A stretch of DNA of 64,000 nucleotides from contig CM056994.1 of assembly GCA_029891345.1 (NCBI GenBank), positions 143,304,457-143,368,456 on the forward strand, read 5' to 3'. The notes beneath the pieces were generated by a model. That model made no database searches and was not told the origin of the DNA. It worked only from the letters and a program-made list of their open reading frames with translations. Positions 43,405 through 56,589 of the stretch are shown here, piece by piece (the first letter of the stretch is position 1; every line of letters starts with the position of its first letter). The position numbers were made by a program, and so were the translations under genes. The DNA is from Dryococelus australis. Its lineage: Eukaryota; Arthropoda; Insecta; Phasmatodea; Phasmatidae.

Positions 43405-45589
43405 TACAGGTTTGCGGTCATATTTATTAGTTTACTTAGTGCTCTGAGCCTTAGGCTTACCGCTGCTACGACCACCAAATGGTGAGGGAAAAAGATCACG
43501 CAATTTCTTCACATTTGTCCCAGCTTAGCAACTGAGTTTACCATACCCTATGCCCCAATCCGATTCACAAGTACAGCGAAGGCACACCCTTCCCAAAGTA
43601 CTGAGACCCTAGTACACTGCACTAAGACTGTGATCTGGCTGGGGTTCTATCGAAAACCCTAGTGTATTTCCAGGACACAACCGGAACAGTATCCCTCTCA
43701 CAGCATGGTATTTATTCAAGAGGGGGATCTCTCCAGAGATTCTTCTGTATATGGTATTAATCACTGCCATCATGTGTTTAGTCCTCAAATGATCCAACAC
43801 CAGAAACAACCTCGTGGTTGGGCTTGACCGATCATCTTGCGATCCGACTTATTTTTCATGTCACTTGTGGTCTTTCAGAAACGATGACACATACCAAAGT
43901 TCCCGGTGGAACCGGCGCTGATATCTCCAAACCTCCCCTCTAGGTGCCCGATTACTATTAGAAGGTCATATCTATAACGCTACTTTCTAACCGTTACATA
44001 AACTCCCACAAATACAAAAGCAAATTCGGCTCTTTGATCTTCAGGGTCCCCTGGGAACTTTGCAATTTTGATACCGTCATATTGTTCGAAAGAGAAAAAG
44101 AATCACTACACTATTCTATTCATTCACACACTAACTACTGCGTTCCGTGCTTAGTCCTTCGCGATTGAATTTAAGCATGATGATATCTCAATTAACAGCA
44201 TTCGCGGCCCAATGCGTTCGAGTGCATACCGACTCAGTTTTTGGGGGATGCCCGGTAACCACAAACATCACCCGCCACCTCGCCACCGAACACATTTCTG
44301 TTCAGGGAAAGTTCGTCACATCAAGTGCTTTGTCTGGTTTGTTGAATGACTGAGAGAGGATGGGTGGAGGGAGACGATATTCCCTGGTGTTTTCTTCCCT
44401 TTTCGTGTTCCGTCCTGAGTTCGGCGCAGCCGAGACGGCGGCCTATTGACTCCTTTTCGATCCCCCTCCTCCCACGTTTTTACTCCCTAAATCTGGATTG
44501 CCTCGAGGAGAAGTTCACATAGACTGTCTTTACTCATACGGGTGCACCTATAGTAATGGTTGAGGACACTTTAAAACCTCACCTGCCATAAGCCTAACAT
44601 CCCTTACAGGTTGGTCGCTTGTCCAATCATACCATGCCTAATCTGACCTTGCCAACAGAATAAACGTGTACTCGACACATACGAATTTGGAAAACACCCA
44701 GCCATAGGCCTGGCTTCTACCACACAAACAGGGAACATTACCGAGTGAGATTCCGACGCTCTGAAATATAAGACTACTTTCTGTCATCAACCACCCAAAG
44801 GTTATTTCATGTTTTCATAATTGCCTCCTCAGAGCACAACACTCGTGCATCCGCCAGTGCAGACAGCTAGGCGGCCGAACTGTCATCAGAATTAACTATT
44901 ACCATACATTAGATTTTCTTCACCTTGACATTCTTGTCTCGGGCCCCAACGACCGGAGTGGTAAGTGGTCCAACACCTCGCCAAGTGTTCGGGCCTAGGT
45001 TCAATGCATTGGCCCAAGCCATCATGGCAGATAACTGTGTCTAGTCATTATTAAACTGGCATCCCAGAAGGAAACAGGTGGTGGAGCCCAACCTGCATTA
45101 CCAAGGGATAGCATGAGGTGTCTTGGGACGTTATGGGTGGAGAGAGGCTATAAAAGATGCATAATACACCCTTTTAAGGGACGAGTGAGGTTACCAAGCT
45201 TGGCTACTACATCATGGCATTGCTACACGCCCTCAAGTGTCCTGATGGCTTCCTCCACTGGGAACCACCTTCTGAATAAGTCATCAATCCATATTTCCCA
45301 GACCAGCGAGTCAGCTCGAAGGTTGAGTGTTCTCGCTTAGATGCCAACATTGCGATCTGGATAAAATATCGCTATCGAAATGATGATATTATTTCAACGA
45401 ATTACTAATATAAATCGTTGATATATATTAACGATATTTCGTCGAAGTCAATATACTTTCTCAGGTAATGGAATTAAATAGTTTGGAAATGCTCATTTAA
45501 TAAACTCGGTTTTGCATTTAAATTTGAATAAAAATAATTCTGTTTACTTCGACAACTCTCTCAGTATCAACATTTTATTGGAACTACTG
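43405..45589. other. GC-richer unclassified repeat-like block
   Basis: From 43500 to 45360 base composition is more balanced than the flanks, with no coding motif. TATAAAAG at about 45149 lies in a context (GAGAGAGGCTATAAAAGATG) that could be a TATA box of an LTR-like promoter, but no paired LTR was found. It is likely one or more unclassified transposable-element relics. Confidence 0.35.
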
Positions 45590-47690
45590 TTTGGTGAAAG
45601 TTGGTAAATTACGTTGGCCCAAAGCCTAAATGTCCCGCGGAATGACGTTGGCTCTACACGAATTTTATGTTGTTTGCAAACTCAAATACAACATTGGCCC
45701 AACATAATTTGATGGCTATGTGCAAATTTTTAACAGCAGTGGGTTTTTTTATCAGAAAGGCATTGACACCATCATTAACCCACAGTGGGTAATGTTTTGG
45801 CAATATTTGTTACTACACACATAATATCAACCAATAAACAACGTTCTGCTTATGTTGGTTACCATTGCTTGAAATAAATTTTTCCCATTAATAAAAGGTT
45901 TGAAAAAAAAATTCATTTTTTCACTTTTCGCCACTTTTCACTTCATTATGACATGAAAATTTTCTGATATACTATTAGAACTTACGCCATTTATATAATC
46001 AGTCCGAGATGTTATCCAATAGACTATTGTTTCTTTTTGTCACTGATGAAGAAATAAGCGCAATTAAATGCAGTTGGATATAATGTATTGTATTTTTTTT
46101 TATATTTAAGTCAGATTTTACAATTTTGAAAATAAATATAAAACATACTAGATGCAAGGATATATTTTACAACCAACAACTAATATACAACCAGTGATAG
46201 CCAGTTTATTTTTAAAGCATCTCCTATCTCCGTGCAAATAAATTTTAACCAATAAATAAATAAAATGAATTTTTTATATTTATATGTAGAAAAAAAATCA
46301 ATATTACATGGTGGCAAAATGTGTTCAATACGATGTTGTCTCAACGCAACAAATAAAAACAAATAAGCAACTGTTATTTTCACAACATTATCGCAACATA
46401 TGAGGACCAAATGCAATTTACTAAAAAGTTACATTCGGTAATTCTTTATATGTTGTGAAATGCAATAAGTTTTTTGTTTCATTTCAAACGATTATTTTAT
46501 ATTAGTGACTTGCTGTCGATTGTACAATGTTGGCTTAACAAAAGCACACAGTGCATACAAAATACCGACTGTATGAATAATTACACGTAACCAAGACATA
46601 ACCAATGAAGTTGTTTTTAAATAAGGTCTTTGTTTGTAAAATTTTACTATCCATGTTACTGTTAGTATTATGGAAATAACCCCCTTCTCTCTCAAATGTT
46701 TTGTTTGTCAAAAACATTGTTTTTCACAAATGATACAAAAATATAGTGTTATTTAATCAGAAATATGGCAATTTCCTTTGTTGGCGTAATGTTGGTTACA
46801 CAGAGTTGGCCCAAACAAATCTACACACCAAATGACACCAGTATGATTTCCGACAAAAAAACAATACATTACCAACGAAGTAAATTTTAGTTAAGACATT
46901 GTTTGGGTGCTAAATGTTTTGCTTTCAAACACTTATAAAAATTTTAAATGTTATTTTATTCCAAATAACACATAGTGGTGGTTTCAAAATGTTGGTACAA
47001 CATGTGTTTACATACTAAATGGCAACATTAGGTTTTCCAACAAGTTACCAACACATCACCAACGAAGCAAATTTTAAAATAAATCATGAGTTGTCTGTTA
47101 AAAACATAGCTTTTAAACAAAAATACAAAGTTGTGGTTTTATATCATTATTAATTTCGTAATGATCATAGTTGGTATATCGTCGATGACAAAATGTTGAC
47201 CCAACATAACAAATAGAACCAATTAGTAACTTGCCCAACATTGATAGAACATATAAGGAACTGATAATATTTAAAAGAGAAATGTCTCAGTTCATGAAGA
47301 ACATTTAAATGATAAAAAATAAGGAAAGAGGCATTATTGTCATTCAAATAGTTTCTTCAATACTTTTACATAAAATTGTGATATAATTGTTTTTGTCCAA
47401 AATTCGCACAACAGAATAATACACATATTACTAACAGTATATTTACCAACTTGTTACCAACCCTAAACCAACCATTTTCAATAGGTTATGGCATTTTATG
47501 ATTTAGTGATATCATTGCCTGGAGTGGAGAATGCTAAGTAATATTGTAACATCTCCGTTGCAAATTTTTGTTGACAGTTTCTGTTGGGCCAACGTTGTAT
47601 TAATGTGTTCGCTCCAACTCAAAGTATAGCTAACCTTACAACCAAGTGGCAACGTTAGGCCAATGTAAATTGATACTGGGGATACGCCAA
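45590..47690. repeat. Degenerate repeat array with TTGGCCCAA-type palindromes
   Basis: Variants recur across 2.1 kb: GTTGGCCCAAAG (45611), ACATTGGCCCAACAT (45691), AGTTGGCCCAAAC (46804), TGTTGGTACAACATG (46989), TGTTGACCCAACAT (47193), TTGCCCAACATTG (47231) and TGTTGGGCCAACGTTG (47581). Between them AACGAAG.AAATTTTA and CATTACCAACGAAG-like phrases also recur. I infer an old tandem satellite with a unit of a few hundred bases. No coding content. Confidence 0.6.
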
Positions 47691-47904
47691 AAACAGGTGC
47701 CACATCTTTCTACAATGCCTCGTACCCTCAATATGAAATATTCCCTGAAATTTTACATTTGTCAAGAATTTGAATACTTAAAAATTAAATTCCTATGTAC
47801 CGAAAATTGATGTTTTTCTTTCAATATGTCGTTTCGTAAAACGATACTTAATAAATAACCAATATAAATAATATTGATATTACTTTCCCATATCAACATT
47901 CCTA

Positions 47905-48240
47905 CTCCAACCAGCGTAAAAGTTCCAGAGGAGAGCCCAAACGACATTGACGTGCCGGCAGCCGTAGTCCGTCTACATATTCAGTCTTCGGCAATGTGCA
48001 GCGTGATAAAGATCGATCCCATAACGAACAGTGAACGTGGCTTTCTAGTAATATAAATTACTCAAATTTTTAATTAACTCCCTGGAGTGTTCTAAGGATC
48101 TGTAATATTAGGAAACTTGATGCAATAATAACTAAACAATACTCAATGCTAAAAAGGAATTAGCCTCTATTTCAATTATTGAAAAGCTATGGACCATAAT
48201 TTATGTACAAATTTAAAATAAAGCTAAGTAATCCCTTTAC
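47905..48240 (+). repeat. Dispersed repeat, copy 1 (about 335 bp)
   Basis: Matches 60445 to 60781 in the same orientation. Shared landmarks are GACATTGACGTGC, ATTCAGTCTTCGGCAA, GTGGCTTT followed by TATATAAATTA, CTAAAAAGGAATT and CTAAGTAATC. A 45-codon frame (47915 to 48056), ending in the same TAA in both copies, includes RLHIQSSAMCSVIKI. The family is unknown. It could be the 3' end of a retroelement or a once-coding exon copy. Confidence 0.75.
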
Positions 48241-50519
48241 AGAATTTCTTCAATTTGCAACACTGGTGGAGGCGCTGGTCGGTTTCAGCCCTAACCAACC
48301 TCTTCCCCAATGTGAATAACATTTCCTCATCCATCTGTGTTTTGAACAGTTCACTATAACTAAAATTTGAAGCCAGGTAAGAATTTTGCCAGTAAAACGG
48401 AACTCTAATTCTAACTACTGAAACCTGATAAATAACTTTACCCACTATAGCAGTAAATGTTAATAATCGAGATTTTTCAGTATAACAGTTCCATGTATGT
48501 TAATGAAACTTAATGTGTTCAATTCTCTGTGTTCGCTGGAAGTATGATATTTCCAATGAGAAAAAATTATGCAGTGGTATTTAATATTAAACCATAACAC
48601 AAAAGTCGGAATAAATAACTATTAAAATTAAATGACTGTCACACAAGGATAATTCCATTTAGACTCAGAGTGTGAAAAAAAAAATCTAGCTCTAACGCTA
48701 ACAAGGAGACTACCGGGTATAAATAATTAAATAAAAAATGAGAGTTATTGATCACATTGTGCATAGGGAATTGTTTGCATTCGAATAAATGAGTACAAGT
48801 GTGATGAAAGCAAAGTCTTAGGGAGGAGCTTGAAATAGAATTTTCGCTTCCATACGGAATGTAATAATGAAGTTCGGAGGCACGCGCGATGTGGCATAGT
48901 GCAGAATGTGGCAATACAGGCGCGAGTCGCGCATCACTGCCAAGAGTGTCGACACCATTGCAAAACGGCGCGGGGAGGCGCGCTCTTTTTATACACCTAC
49001 TTGTTCCATTTTTTTCTGATCATATATTTGATACACAATCAGAATAGTTTGTTCATTTCAACATTTTGTGATGTACTCCCCGAGAACGAAATACAGTTAT
49101 GGACACGGACGAAAGAACACTGTTCGGTTCATGCAGTTCTGTGATACGTGGACTTAACCAACTCCTGTGGCCTTTAGAATTGTTAGAGACACGCTGAGAC
49201 ATTCAATTGTTTGATCCACAGACTTCTGAACCCGACGTGAATTAGGAACATTAATTGTATGAAATGCCAAGGGTATTTAATTAAGTAGGACTAGTGCTCG
49301 AGACACACATTGCACTCCGACTGTGACTGTCCGCTCACGGTGTACACACACCCACCCAATTGATATAATTACTTACTCAGAGGCCAACGTTCGTTTCGCG
49401 CACGAGTATGGGACATTATCGGGTCTCTGCCACAGTTGTGACCCGACAAGTGTGGCTTAATGTGTGCAGCGCTGAACTTAAAAGAGTTTAAAGGCAGTAG
49501 GGTCGATTTGCGCATGTTGTAATTTTGCTGTGGGTCCTTAGAGGAACACAGTATAGAACGTTACTACGAGGGCAATTTCTATCATTAACCTCCCTGATGT
49601 AAGCCACTTGTGCAGAATTTTCTTGTGTTTCATAATCGTAATGATTGCTAGTTGGAAGTATGTGTTTTTGTAGATTTTATTTTAAGAAAACATAATTGAG
49701 TACAAAAATGCCACACAGAAATCCATTTTAGGGAACTGTTAATTACGTTGTAAATGTTTGAAAATGTCTATTTCAATTTGAAAGGTCAGCAAACTAAAAT
49801 TATTTGTGTATGTTTGAGAATAATGCTACCTGAAAGTGATGAAGAGCAATAACCAGCAGACTGACATCAGAGCTCATTGTAAGTTCCTCCGGAGGGCGGC
49901 GCCCGTAGTAACCGCTTTAACAGCAAGATGCCCTGACGTCATACGCACAATCATTCTGCAGCATCAGCGCTACCAGTTAACGCCATTAGCTAGACATACC
50001 TAACATTATATGCAGGTAACCACCAGTTTCCATAACCTTGTGCTCATCACTTACACAACATTCTACAGGCAACAGCAACACTGTACATATGTATATAACA
50101 TATTTTGCATTAAAACAATGCTTTTTGTCATAATTATTCTTATCGTACTAGTAGTTGATATCTCCTTCGCATTGGTGAAATAAGCGTCTGATTCAAAGTA
50201 ATGGTTTACTTATTCAGGGGAAGCCTCTGCACAATATCTAAAACCCACACAATAACTTATCTAAATTCTTCTAAATATTTGTAATGTTTTAATAGGCTAT
50301 ATACATAAAATAATATACTATTTATTTTTACTGTAAAAAACCAATAATCCTAAGCCGTTACAGTTAAATTGTATGTCAATAAAATATAGCATCAAAGAAA
50401 GAAGTTCTTCAGAGTAAAAGAAAAATAAAAGATGTTAAATGGTAATTTTAGAGTAGCACTATTTCCAGACAATTGACTCCAAAAGTGCAAGAAACATTAA
50501 CATTACTATTTCCTAATAA
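48241..50519. other. Region without recognised genes
   Basis: A CpG-rich patch at about 48890 to 48990 is followed by TTTTTATAC. Other GC-richer patches lie at 49140 to 49560 and 49860 to 49960. No protein or RNA family recognised. Confidence 0.45.
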
Positions 50520-50890
50520 TTTCAGCAAGGGTGCAAACAAATTAAAGAACTGAAAATCTGGAAATTCAAAGAAAAAAAAATCAAAATCAAGCAAAATTGA
50601 GCTAAAATCAGGCAAATTACTCGTTTTTTTCGAGCGGCTTTTTCATGTTTCCAAAAGAGACAGTTTCAGTTTGAAAAGAAAAACTATTTTCATCGAAAAT
50701 CAAGCAATTTTACCTCAAAATCAAGCAATTTTATCAGTTTTTCAAAGGAGCGATGCGTCAGCAATTTATCAGATATTTCTAGAAACGCTTATTTTGCAAG
50801 CGACCAATCTAAATCAAGTCAATTTAAGAGAAAAAAAACAAGCAAAATAAGTGTAAATGAAATTAAAATATTGAAAAGACAATTGATAGT

Positions 50891-51110
50891 TTAAATTCGA
50901 AGCTTTAGTAATCTTATAAAAACTTCTTCTATCTTCCCAATGCCGCCCCCTATTTCATGAAGTACGTATTTTTTGTTAATGTTTTCTAATATTGTTAATC
51001 GTAAACTTTGTAGATTTCGATGAAATTTGTAAACTAATTCTCTGAGTTTGTCAAAAGCATCATCTAATGTATAGGAAAGCGTAGTTGATTTGCAATCATC
51101 TTAAAAATCT
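50891..51110 (-). pseudogene. Small TIR-proximal ORF of second Polinton
   Basis: Reads LDDAFDKLRELVYKFHRNLQ and NINKKYVLHEIGGGIGKIEE to the stop at 50891. Positionally equivalent to the small gene at 20986 to 21261 but not similar in sequence, so the second element belongs to a different lineage. Family unknown. Confidence 0.3.
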
Positions 51111-51257
51111 TTGTCATACTGCAAGGTAATAAGCATTTTTATTTATAAAAGAAAAATTTGCTCAGAGAATCAAGAAAGCCCACAAAGGTTTAAAAAAAGA
51201 TTTTGTATCAGATTAACCAACTTAATAATACATTAAAAAAATTGTATTGAAATATAG

Positions 51258-52514
51258 AAACAGTTTCTTGTTTCTGCAAAATCGTTTAAATCCTCCATTT
51301 AATAATATTAAAAATGTATATATCTTCAGTAATTAATTCTTTCATATAATCATAAGTAATATTTAGTTTACTAATCAAAACAACATTACAAATGGTAACT
51401 GCTTCAACCTCTTCATTAAAATCAACACTAATTTTTTTTTATTTTTTATTTAACTACTGTAGTTTTTCTATACATGCAATCTATAACATATGACAATCTT
51501 CAACCCCAAAATAAATAGTAATTAATAGCAGCATCAAACTTTACAGTTTGTTTATAATAAAATTTATTATTTCTATAGCCGGTATCTCGTTAAGTTTTTG
51601 AATTTCTAAAACCATTATAAGCAGGTAATAGTTTAAAACAAACACCAATTGCAATGTCTAGATTCCAGTTTTCTTTAGGAAAAATTGAATTTTTACTGTT
51701 TTTAACACAAATATTTCTCATATTACAATGATCATACATAGTAGCGTGTTTATGCTGTTCAGCACGATTTCTTCTATTAAGTTGAAAACCTACAGTTACA
51801 AAATCAGGCATATCAAATTTTAAATTAGTAAACTGATATTTTATATCAAAGTTAAAAACTGCTGTTTTAGCAGGGATTTTGCCACGATCAGGACGATGTT
51901 TCGTAAATTTATCATTTTTATATCAAGTTTCATAAATAAATAAACAGTTTTTACCAGATGAATTAAGAAAAAAAACGAATTATATAATCATCTTTCTAAT
52001 AAACCTCATTGTTATCACGAATAAAATCAAATAAATATCTCATCGGAAACAATGTTTCGTTGGTTTTATTACTAGAAACAGTTTTAACTTAATCTGATAT
52101 ACGAATAGAAATGGATTTATCTCAATATAGATTATCAACACCAGTAAATTATAAATAATTTTGTTCACTTGGTGATCTTAATAAAGCATTCATCATTGTT
52201 GTTATACCTGGATTATCAACAGCTTCAATAATATTTCCATGTTTTTAGATTTCTACTCTAGATATTTGGAAAGGAAAGAAAGTTTGAACAAACATCAATA
52301 TAATCTGATTCATCATAATTTTGCCTCAGCTCCAACCTTATCTATCTTTAGTAAACTAAATTGCTCATAAACATAAGTGTCATTTGAATGGAAAAGCTAT
52401 CTTCTGTAGGAATATCACATTCAATTGTATTATTGTAAACATTTAAATTCCGCTAGTTTGATCAGTTGGGGGAAAAGTTTGTCTCTCGAAACTCTCAATA
52501 ACTTTATATCTCAT
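51258..52514 (-). pseudogene. Polinton major capsid protein, second copy (broken)
   Basis: Starts MRYKVIESFERQTFPPTDQT at 52514. Shares NALLRSPSEQN with the first copy (about 52180) and has NETLFPMRYLFDFIRDNNEV where that copy reads NEIMYPLRYLFGVIRDNN. It then has an open 73-codon part, MPDFVTVGFQLNRRNRAEQH to KENWNLDIAIGVCFK (51811 to 51590), that is better preserved than in the first copy. Multiple stops elsewhere. Same family, a double-jelly-roll shell protein. Not functional. Confidence 0.8.
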
Positions 52515-52550
52515 TTATAAGCAAAAAAATTATACATAAATATAATTGTA

Positions 52551-53099
52551 AATTGGCAGTAATTATACTCTGATTCCAAAATTATTACACGAAAATGGAG
52601 AATTTCTGTAAAAAGAGCGAACCTGGGCCCTAAGGCCTGCCCACATCACCATAACTTTTCCCTCCCTCTCCGGACAAGAGATGTCCTCATCGCTTATGTA
52701 GTACTAAATTTAATTAAGTGGTCGAGTGAAGCTTGCAGTCTTCTGTCAGTAGGAAAAAGGATAGGTTCTTCTAACATGCTTGATAAAAAGTGTGGGAGCT
52801 ACTCTGCTGTTTCGCGGTCAGTGAAGTGCCTGCTACTAGCGACTTGAACTTGAAAACTGCTATGACGCGTAAACTCTGCAATGCGGGCGCGGAAAATACG
52901 CGAATGTGGTTAACATATTTCAGCCTGTTCTTTCCTTGTCTCTTTGTACAGTCTTAATAGCCCATTGATTTTCCTCATACCTTTGAACAGTCATTAAATT
53001 GATATTTTTTAAATTGCGGTGAATTTTTCCGTCAAATGGTTTAACAATTTTAATTAATAATAAAACTATATAGTAGTTGAATTTAAATTGAATTGAGAA
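52551..53099. other. Junction between Polinton fragment and gypsy pol
   Basis: No recognised coding sequence. The 52610 to 52900 part is GC-richer and could be an LTR or UTR relic of the gypsy element. Confidence 0.35.
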
Positions 53100-53455
53100 A
53101 TTCGTAGAAATAAATATTATTACAGAAGACATCGAGATTCAACAGTTTAATACTACAGTAAACATTAATATACATAGACAAAACTTTTCGCAAGAATTTT
53201 TGCTTATAGATGATTAGAAACTCGACATGATACTAGGAGTGGACTTTATAAAAATATACTATGTTGTACCCAAATTAACCAATGATATCATGTTTATCCA
53301 TGCTTCCAATAACAACAAAATTATTGAAATACCAATTAATACCAATTCTCTCGAATACGATAGCAGCAATTGCATCGAATTTCACACAAACATAACAACC
53401 ACGATGGAAGATATTACAGCACACATTTTGTTAGGAAATATTTATCCAGAATAAC
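53100..53455 (+). pseudogene. Ty3/gypsy protease C-terminus and linker
   Basis: FSQEFLLID, a stop, then KLDMILGVDFIKIYYVV is the strand and I-L-G-x-D-F segment that ends retropepsin domains of gypsy-class Pol proteins. The catalytic DTG is not visible upstream, so protease and gag are lost. The rest, to 53455, is the variable linker to RT with IHASNNNKIIEIPINTN. Confidence 0.65.
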
Positions 53456-53526
53456 CAAGTGAACAGAAAAAGGAGACAGAAGGACTACTGAAGGAATACG
53501 CTTATCGAATCGCCAGTTCCATTCAA

Positions 53527-54310
53527 ATGTTAATTGAAACGAACGCGTACAAAATAAAACGGGACTTAAATATTAACAAACCCATTCATATGCGACCTTA
53601 TTACATAAATCCAAAATTATTGGAGGGTGTCCTTGTACAGATACAACAAAGATTGATTCTTGCATTATCATGCCATCTGAGTCCGTGTACGCAGCACCAT
53701 AGTTGGTTATACCCAAATGCCAAAGCGGCATTAGGTTTCTCATGTACTTCCGCTTATTAAATCAACATCTTACGAAAGTCCAGTACCCAATTACGTGAAC
53801 TGAAGACATTATTACAACATTACAAAATTCTAATTACATAACGTCTATAGACATGTTTAGCGGGTTCTGCACCATTCCAGTCCGCAATGAAGATAGGCAT
53901 AAATTGGCTTTAAGTGTGGATGGAATTGGAATTCATGAGTATGCTCAAATGCCAATGGGCCTCGCCACTAGTCCTAACTACTTTCAGAATTTCGTTGACG
54001 GAATGCTAGGTCCACTCCAATGGAATACATCTCTCGCTTATATAGACGATATCTTTATCATTGGTAATACATTCAAAAAACACATCAACAACATTCGTAA
54101 GGTTATGGAGCATTAAAGTAAATTTAACTTCTAAATAAATAGTAAGAAGTGTAATTTTGCCTACCACGAAATCTACATCCTTGGACATTACATAACACCT
54201 CATGGTATCTAAACAGACCCGAAAAGGATTCAGACTATCCAACAAATGGCGCTGTCCAAAAATGTAAAACAAACAAGAACATTTCTCAGACTTACATACT
54301 ATTTAAGATG
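53527..54310 (+). pseudogene. Ty3/gypsy reverse transcriptase, partly open
   Basis: NKPIHMRPYYINPKLLEGVL matches the start of gypsy-class RT. After frame changes SIDMFSGFCTIPVRNEDRHK, then HEYAQMPMGLATSPNYFQNF (RT fingers/palm) and LAYIDDIFIIGNTFKKHINN give an intact YIDD catalytic box at about 54038. CNFAYHEIYILGHYITPHG is the connection. Stops occur at 53758, 54114 and elsewhere. Better preserved than the other gypsy element in the window. Non-functional. Confidence 0.85.
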
Positions 54311-54329
54311 CTATATAATTAAAATTACG

Positions 54330-54857
54330 CCCATATAGCAGAACCCCTAACTGCGCTTACGAAGGAAACAACACCTTTTAAGTGCGGCGATAAGGAAGAA
54401 ACAGCTTTTCAAAAACTTAAAACGGTGGTCAGTAACCCACCCATACCAGCAAAATTTGAGGAAAACTGGCCGACTATCTTAGCATTTGATGTGTCGCAGT
54501 CCGCAATCGGAGCCATGTTTCATCAGGAAAATCCAGCGACCAAGGAACCATATCATAGCCTTCGCTTCAAAGAAGTTGTCGCTGAACATGAAAAAATGGT
54601 CAGCTACGGAGAGGGAACTATCGACAGTAAAATACTTCATTATTTATTTTAAACAATTTCCTTATGGCCGAAAGTTTGTTATAGATACCGATCACGCCAG
54701 CCTCCGTTATTTGAAATCAATGGCCGAACATAATATACGCATTCAGAAATTGGCCATTGTGTTAACTGAACACGATTTCGAAGGCCAAAATAGTAAAGGG
54801 CAAATTAAATACCTTAACCGACACCCTCAGTCTTATACCCACGGTAGAGACAGCTGA
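54330..54857 (+). pseudogene. Ty3/gypsy RNase H domain
   Basis: ALTKETTPFKCGDKEE precedes PTILAFDVSQSAIGAMFHQE (first catalytic Asp). In the next frame ASKKLSLNMKKWSATERELS, then KQFPYGRKFVIDTDHASLRY (Asp in TDH) and LTEHDFEGQNSKGQIKYLNR follow. Order and motifs fit gypsy RNase H. One frameshift near 54560 and a stop. Confidence 0.8.
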
Positions 54858-55212
54858 CAAAATAACTATTTCTGTAAACTCAACACAATACCAAGGCAAA
54901 TGCCCGTATATACAATATACATCATTTTACACATATTTAGCTGAAACGCTCTTGTAAGACCCACAGGAGGACACAGAAATTAAAATATAAATTGCAAAAT
55001 ACAATACCAACAACTGGCCTGGTACTAAACCGTTACTTAAAGCAGACTTTCACACCACAGGTAAAGCGCGAGTCACAAAAGCCGTTATGCAGGAGGAATA
55101 CTTGCCATTGCACGCAGTGGCCAAAACCATTTCCACCATTTTCAACATCAACATGGAGATCATTCGCTAGAATAGTTCCCATACAATAACGGCTACATGT
55201 CTACACCCACGT

Positions 55213-56576
55213 TTGAGCTGTCATATTTTAATCAAGGTTGAAAACAGTGTAAAAATATTTTATCGGCCGAAATACGTTCACGAACAGGAGTATATTAAAG
55301 TAGACGACCATGCACACCTTTTGTTATTACCTTTAATTGATCAGCCGGCGTCACCATTGTTAACGGAATATGCTAACGACCGGCACATTCAACGACTGAA
55401 ATTAGGGCTAACAGACACGGACAAGAATACCCCGAAATACCGTCGCATCGCCAGACGATATGCTATTTCCGGTAACGGGGAAATTTATATGAAACAGCAT
55501 ACACCAGCCGGGTAGAGCAAATAAACTCGTGTGCCTAAATATTATGTGCCAGAAATAATAACAGCCCACCACGACGCTCTGTTAGGCGGCACGCATTTTG
55601 GGCAGTTCAAAACGGTAGAAAAAATAAACACTGCGTATTACTGAGACACAGTGAACAAGGATGTGAAGGAATACGTAAAGAACTATCCCACATGTCAGAA
55701 AATTAAGGCACCTAACCAAAACCGATAAGACAAATGACCCCAATAATGCCACTTCCTCTTCTCGAGTCTTGGGGTCTTGATGCGAAAGGGCCGTTACCAA
55801 CATCAGCACGCGACAACAAATACGTTCTAGTTATGACTGAATTTTCAGCACGATATGCAGTGGCACGCCCTGTTTAATCTATTGACGCTTCCACATGCAC
55901 AAATGTTGTTAGAGATATTACCTTAGCTTTTGGTCGCCCAAAATCGATCCTCACGGAGAGAGGAACGTCATTCAACACCGAGCTCATTGCGGACTTATTG
56001 CATATGTTGCAAATAAAGAAACTCCAAACTACGGTGTAAAATCCTGCCTGTAACGGCTTAACAGAGCAGGTCAACAAGATTTTAGCGCATACATTTAACT
56101 TTTTGCGCAAGTGACGATGCAAAATACTGCGACAAGAACGTAGAACATAAAATTTTTTATTACAACACAACAGTCAACCGAAGTTCTAAATTCACACCAT
56201 TTTTCCTTATGCACGGGGTTGAGGCCACCCAACCATCGCACATCATAAGTCACACATAATCCAGCCGCGCCAATGATTGGTGCAAAAAACTTAAGCAGTT
56301 GCGAGAACAATCTCGAGTAAAACTGATTGCGTCACAGTTGCAACAAAAACGAATTTGTGTGATTTTAAACTGACTGAACGACCTAAAAGTAGTGTAGTTC
56401 GTCTGGATCAAAACGCACGCTACACAAGAAGCGTTTTCCTTCAAGCATCAAGGGCCATACGAAATAGTTAAAATACTAGGTCTGTCTACGATAGCGGTGG
56501 CATTACGTAGACGTGGATATGACAAAATTGAAACTATCAGTACTAGAAATGTGAAACTAGCTGTCGTCCGACATTA
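55213..56576 (+). pseudogene. Ty3/gypsy integrase
   Basis: ITAHHDALLGGTHFGQFKTV and KNYPTCQKIK-like text form the H2C2 zinc site (about 55560 to 55710). ESWGLDAKGPLPTSARDNKY has the first catalytic Asp. RPKSILTERGTSFNTELIAD has Glu where the second Asp normally stands. NGLTEQVNKIL keeps the Glu. GPYEIVKILGLSTIAV and NVKLAVVRH before the stop at 56576 form the C-terminal domain. Multiple stops and shifts. A preceding region (55213 to 55515) holds the N-terminal linker. Confidence 0.8.
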
Positions 56577-56589
56577 AACCCGCCGTAAT

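Larger units (their letters stand above)
50520..52550. mobile_element. Second Polinton, terminal fragment (about 2 kb)
   Basis: 51258 to 52514 is homologous to the capsid gene of the complete Polinton, in the same orientation. The leftward 50520 to 50850 has the same AAATCAAGCAA-rich composition as a Polinton TIR, although it does not align base by base to the first copy. The rest of the element is missing: right of 52550 a different sequence leads into a Ty3/gypsy pol. It was therefore truncated or rearranged. Confidence 0.75.

Noticed and set aside
43176..43499. Long frames across 43176 to 43499 as a protein with YIYIYI repeats.
   Set aside because: They translate the (TA)n(GA)n microsatellite.
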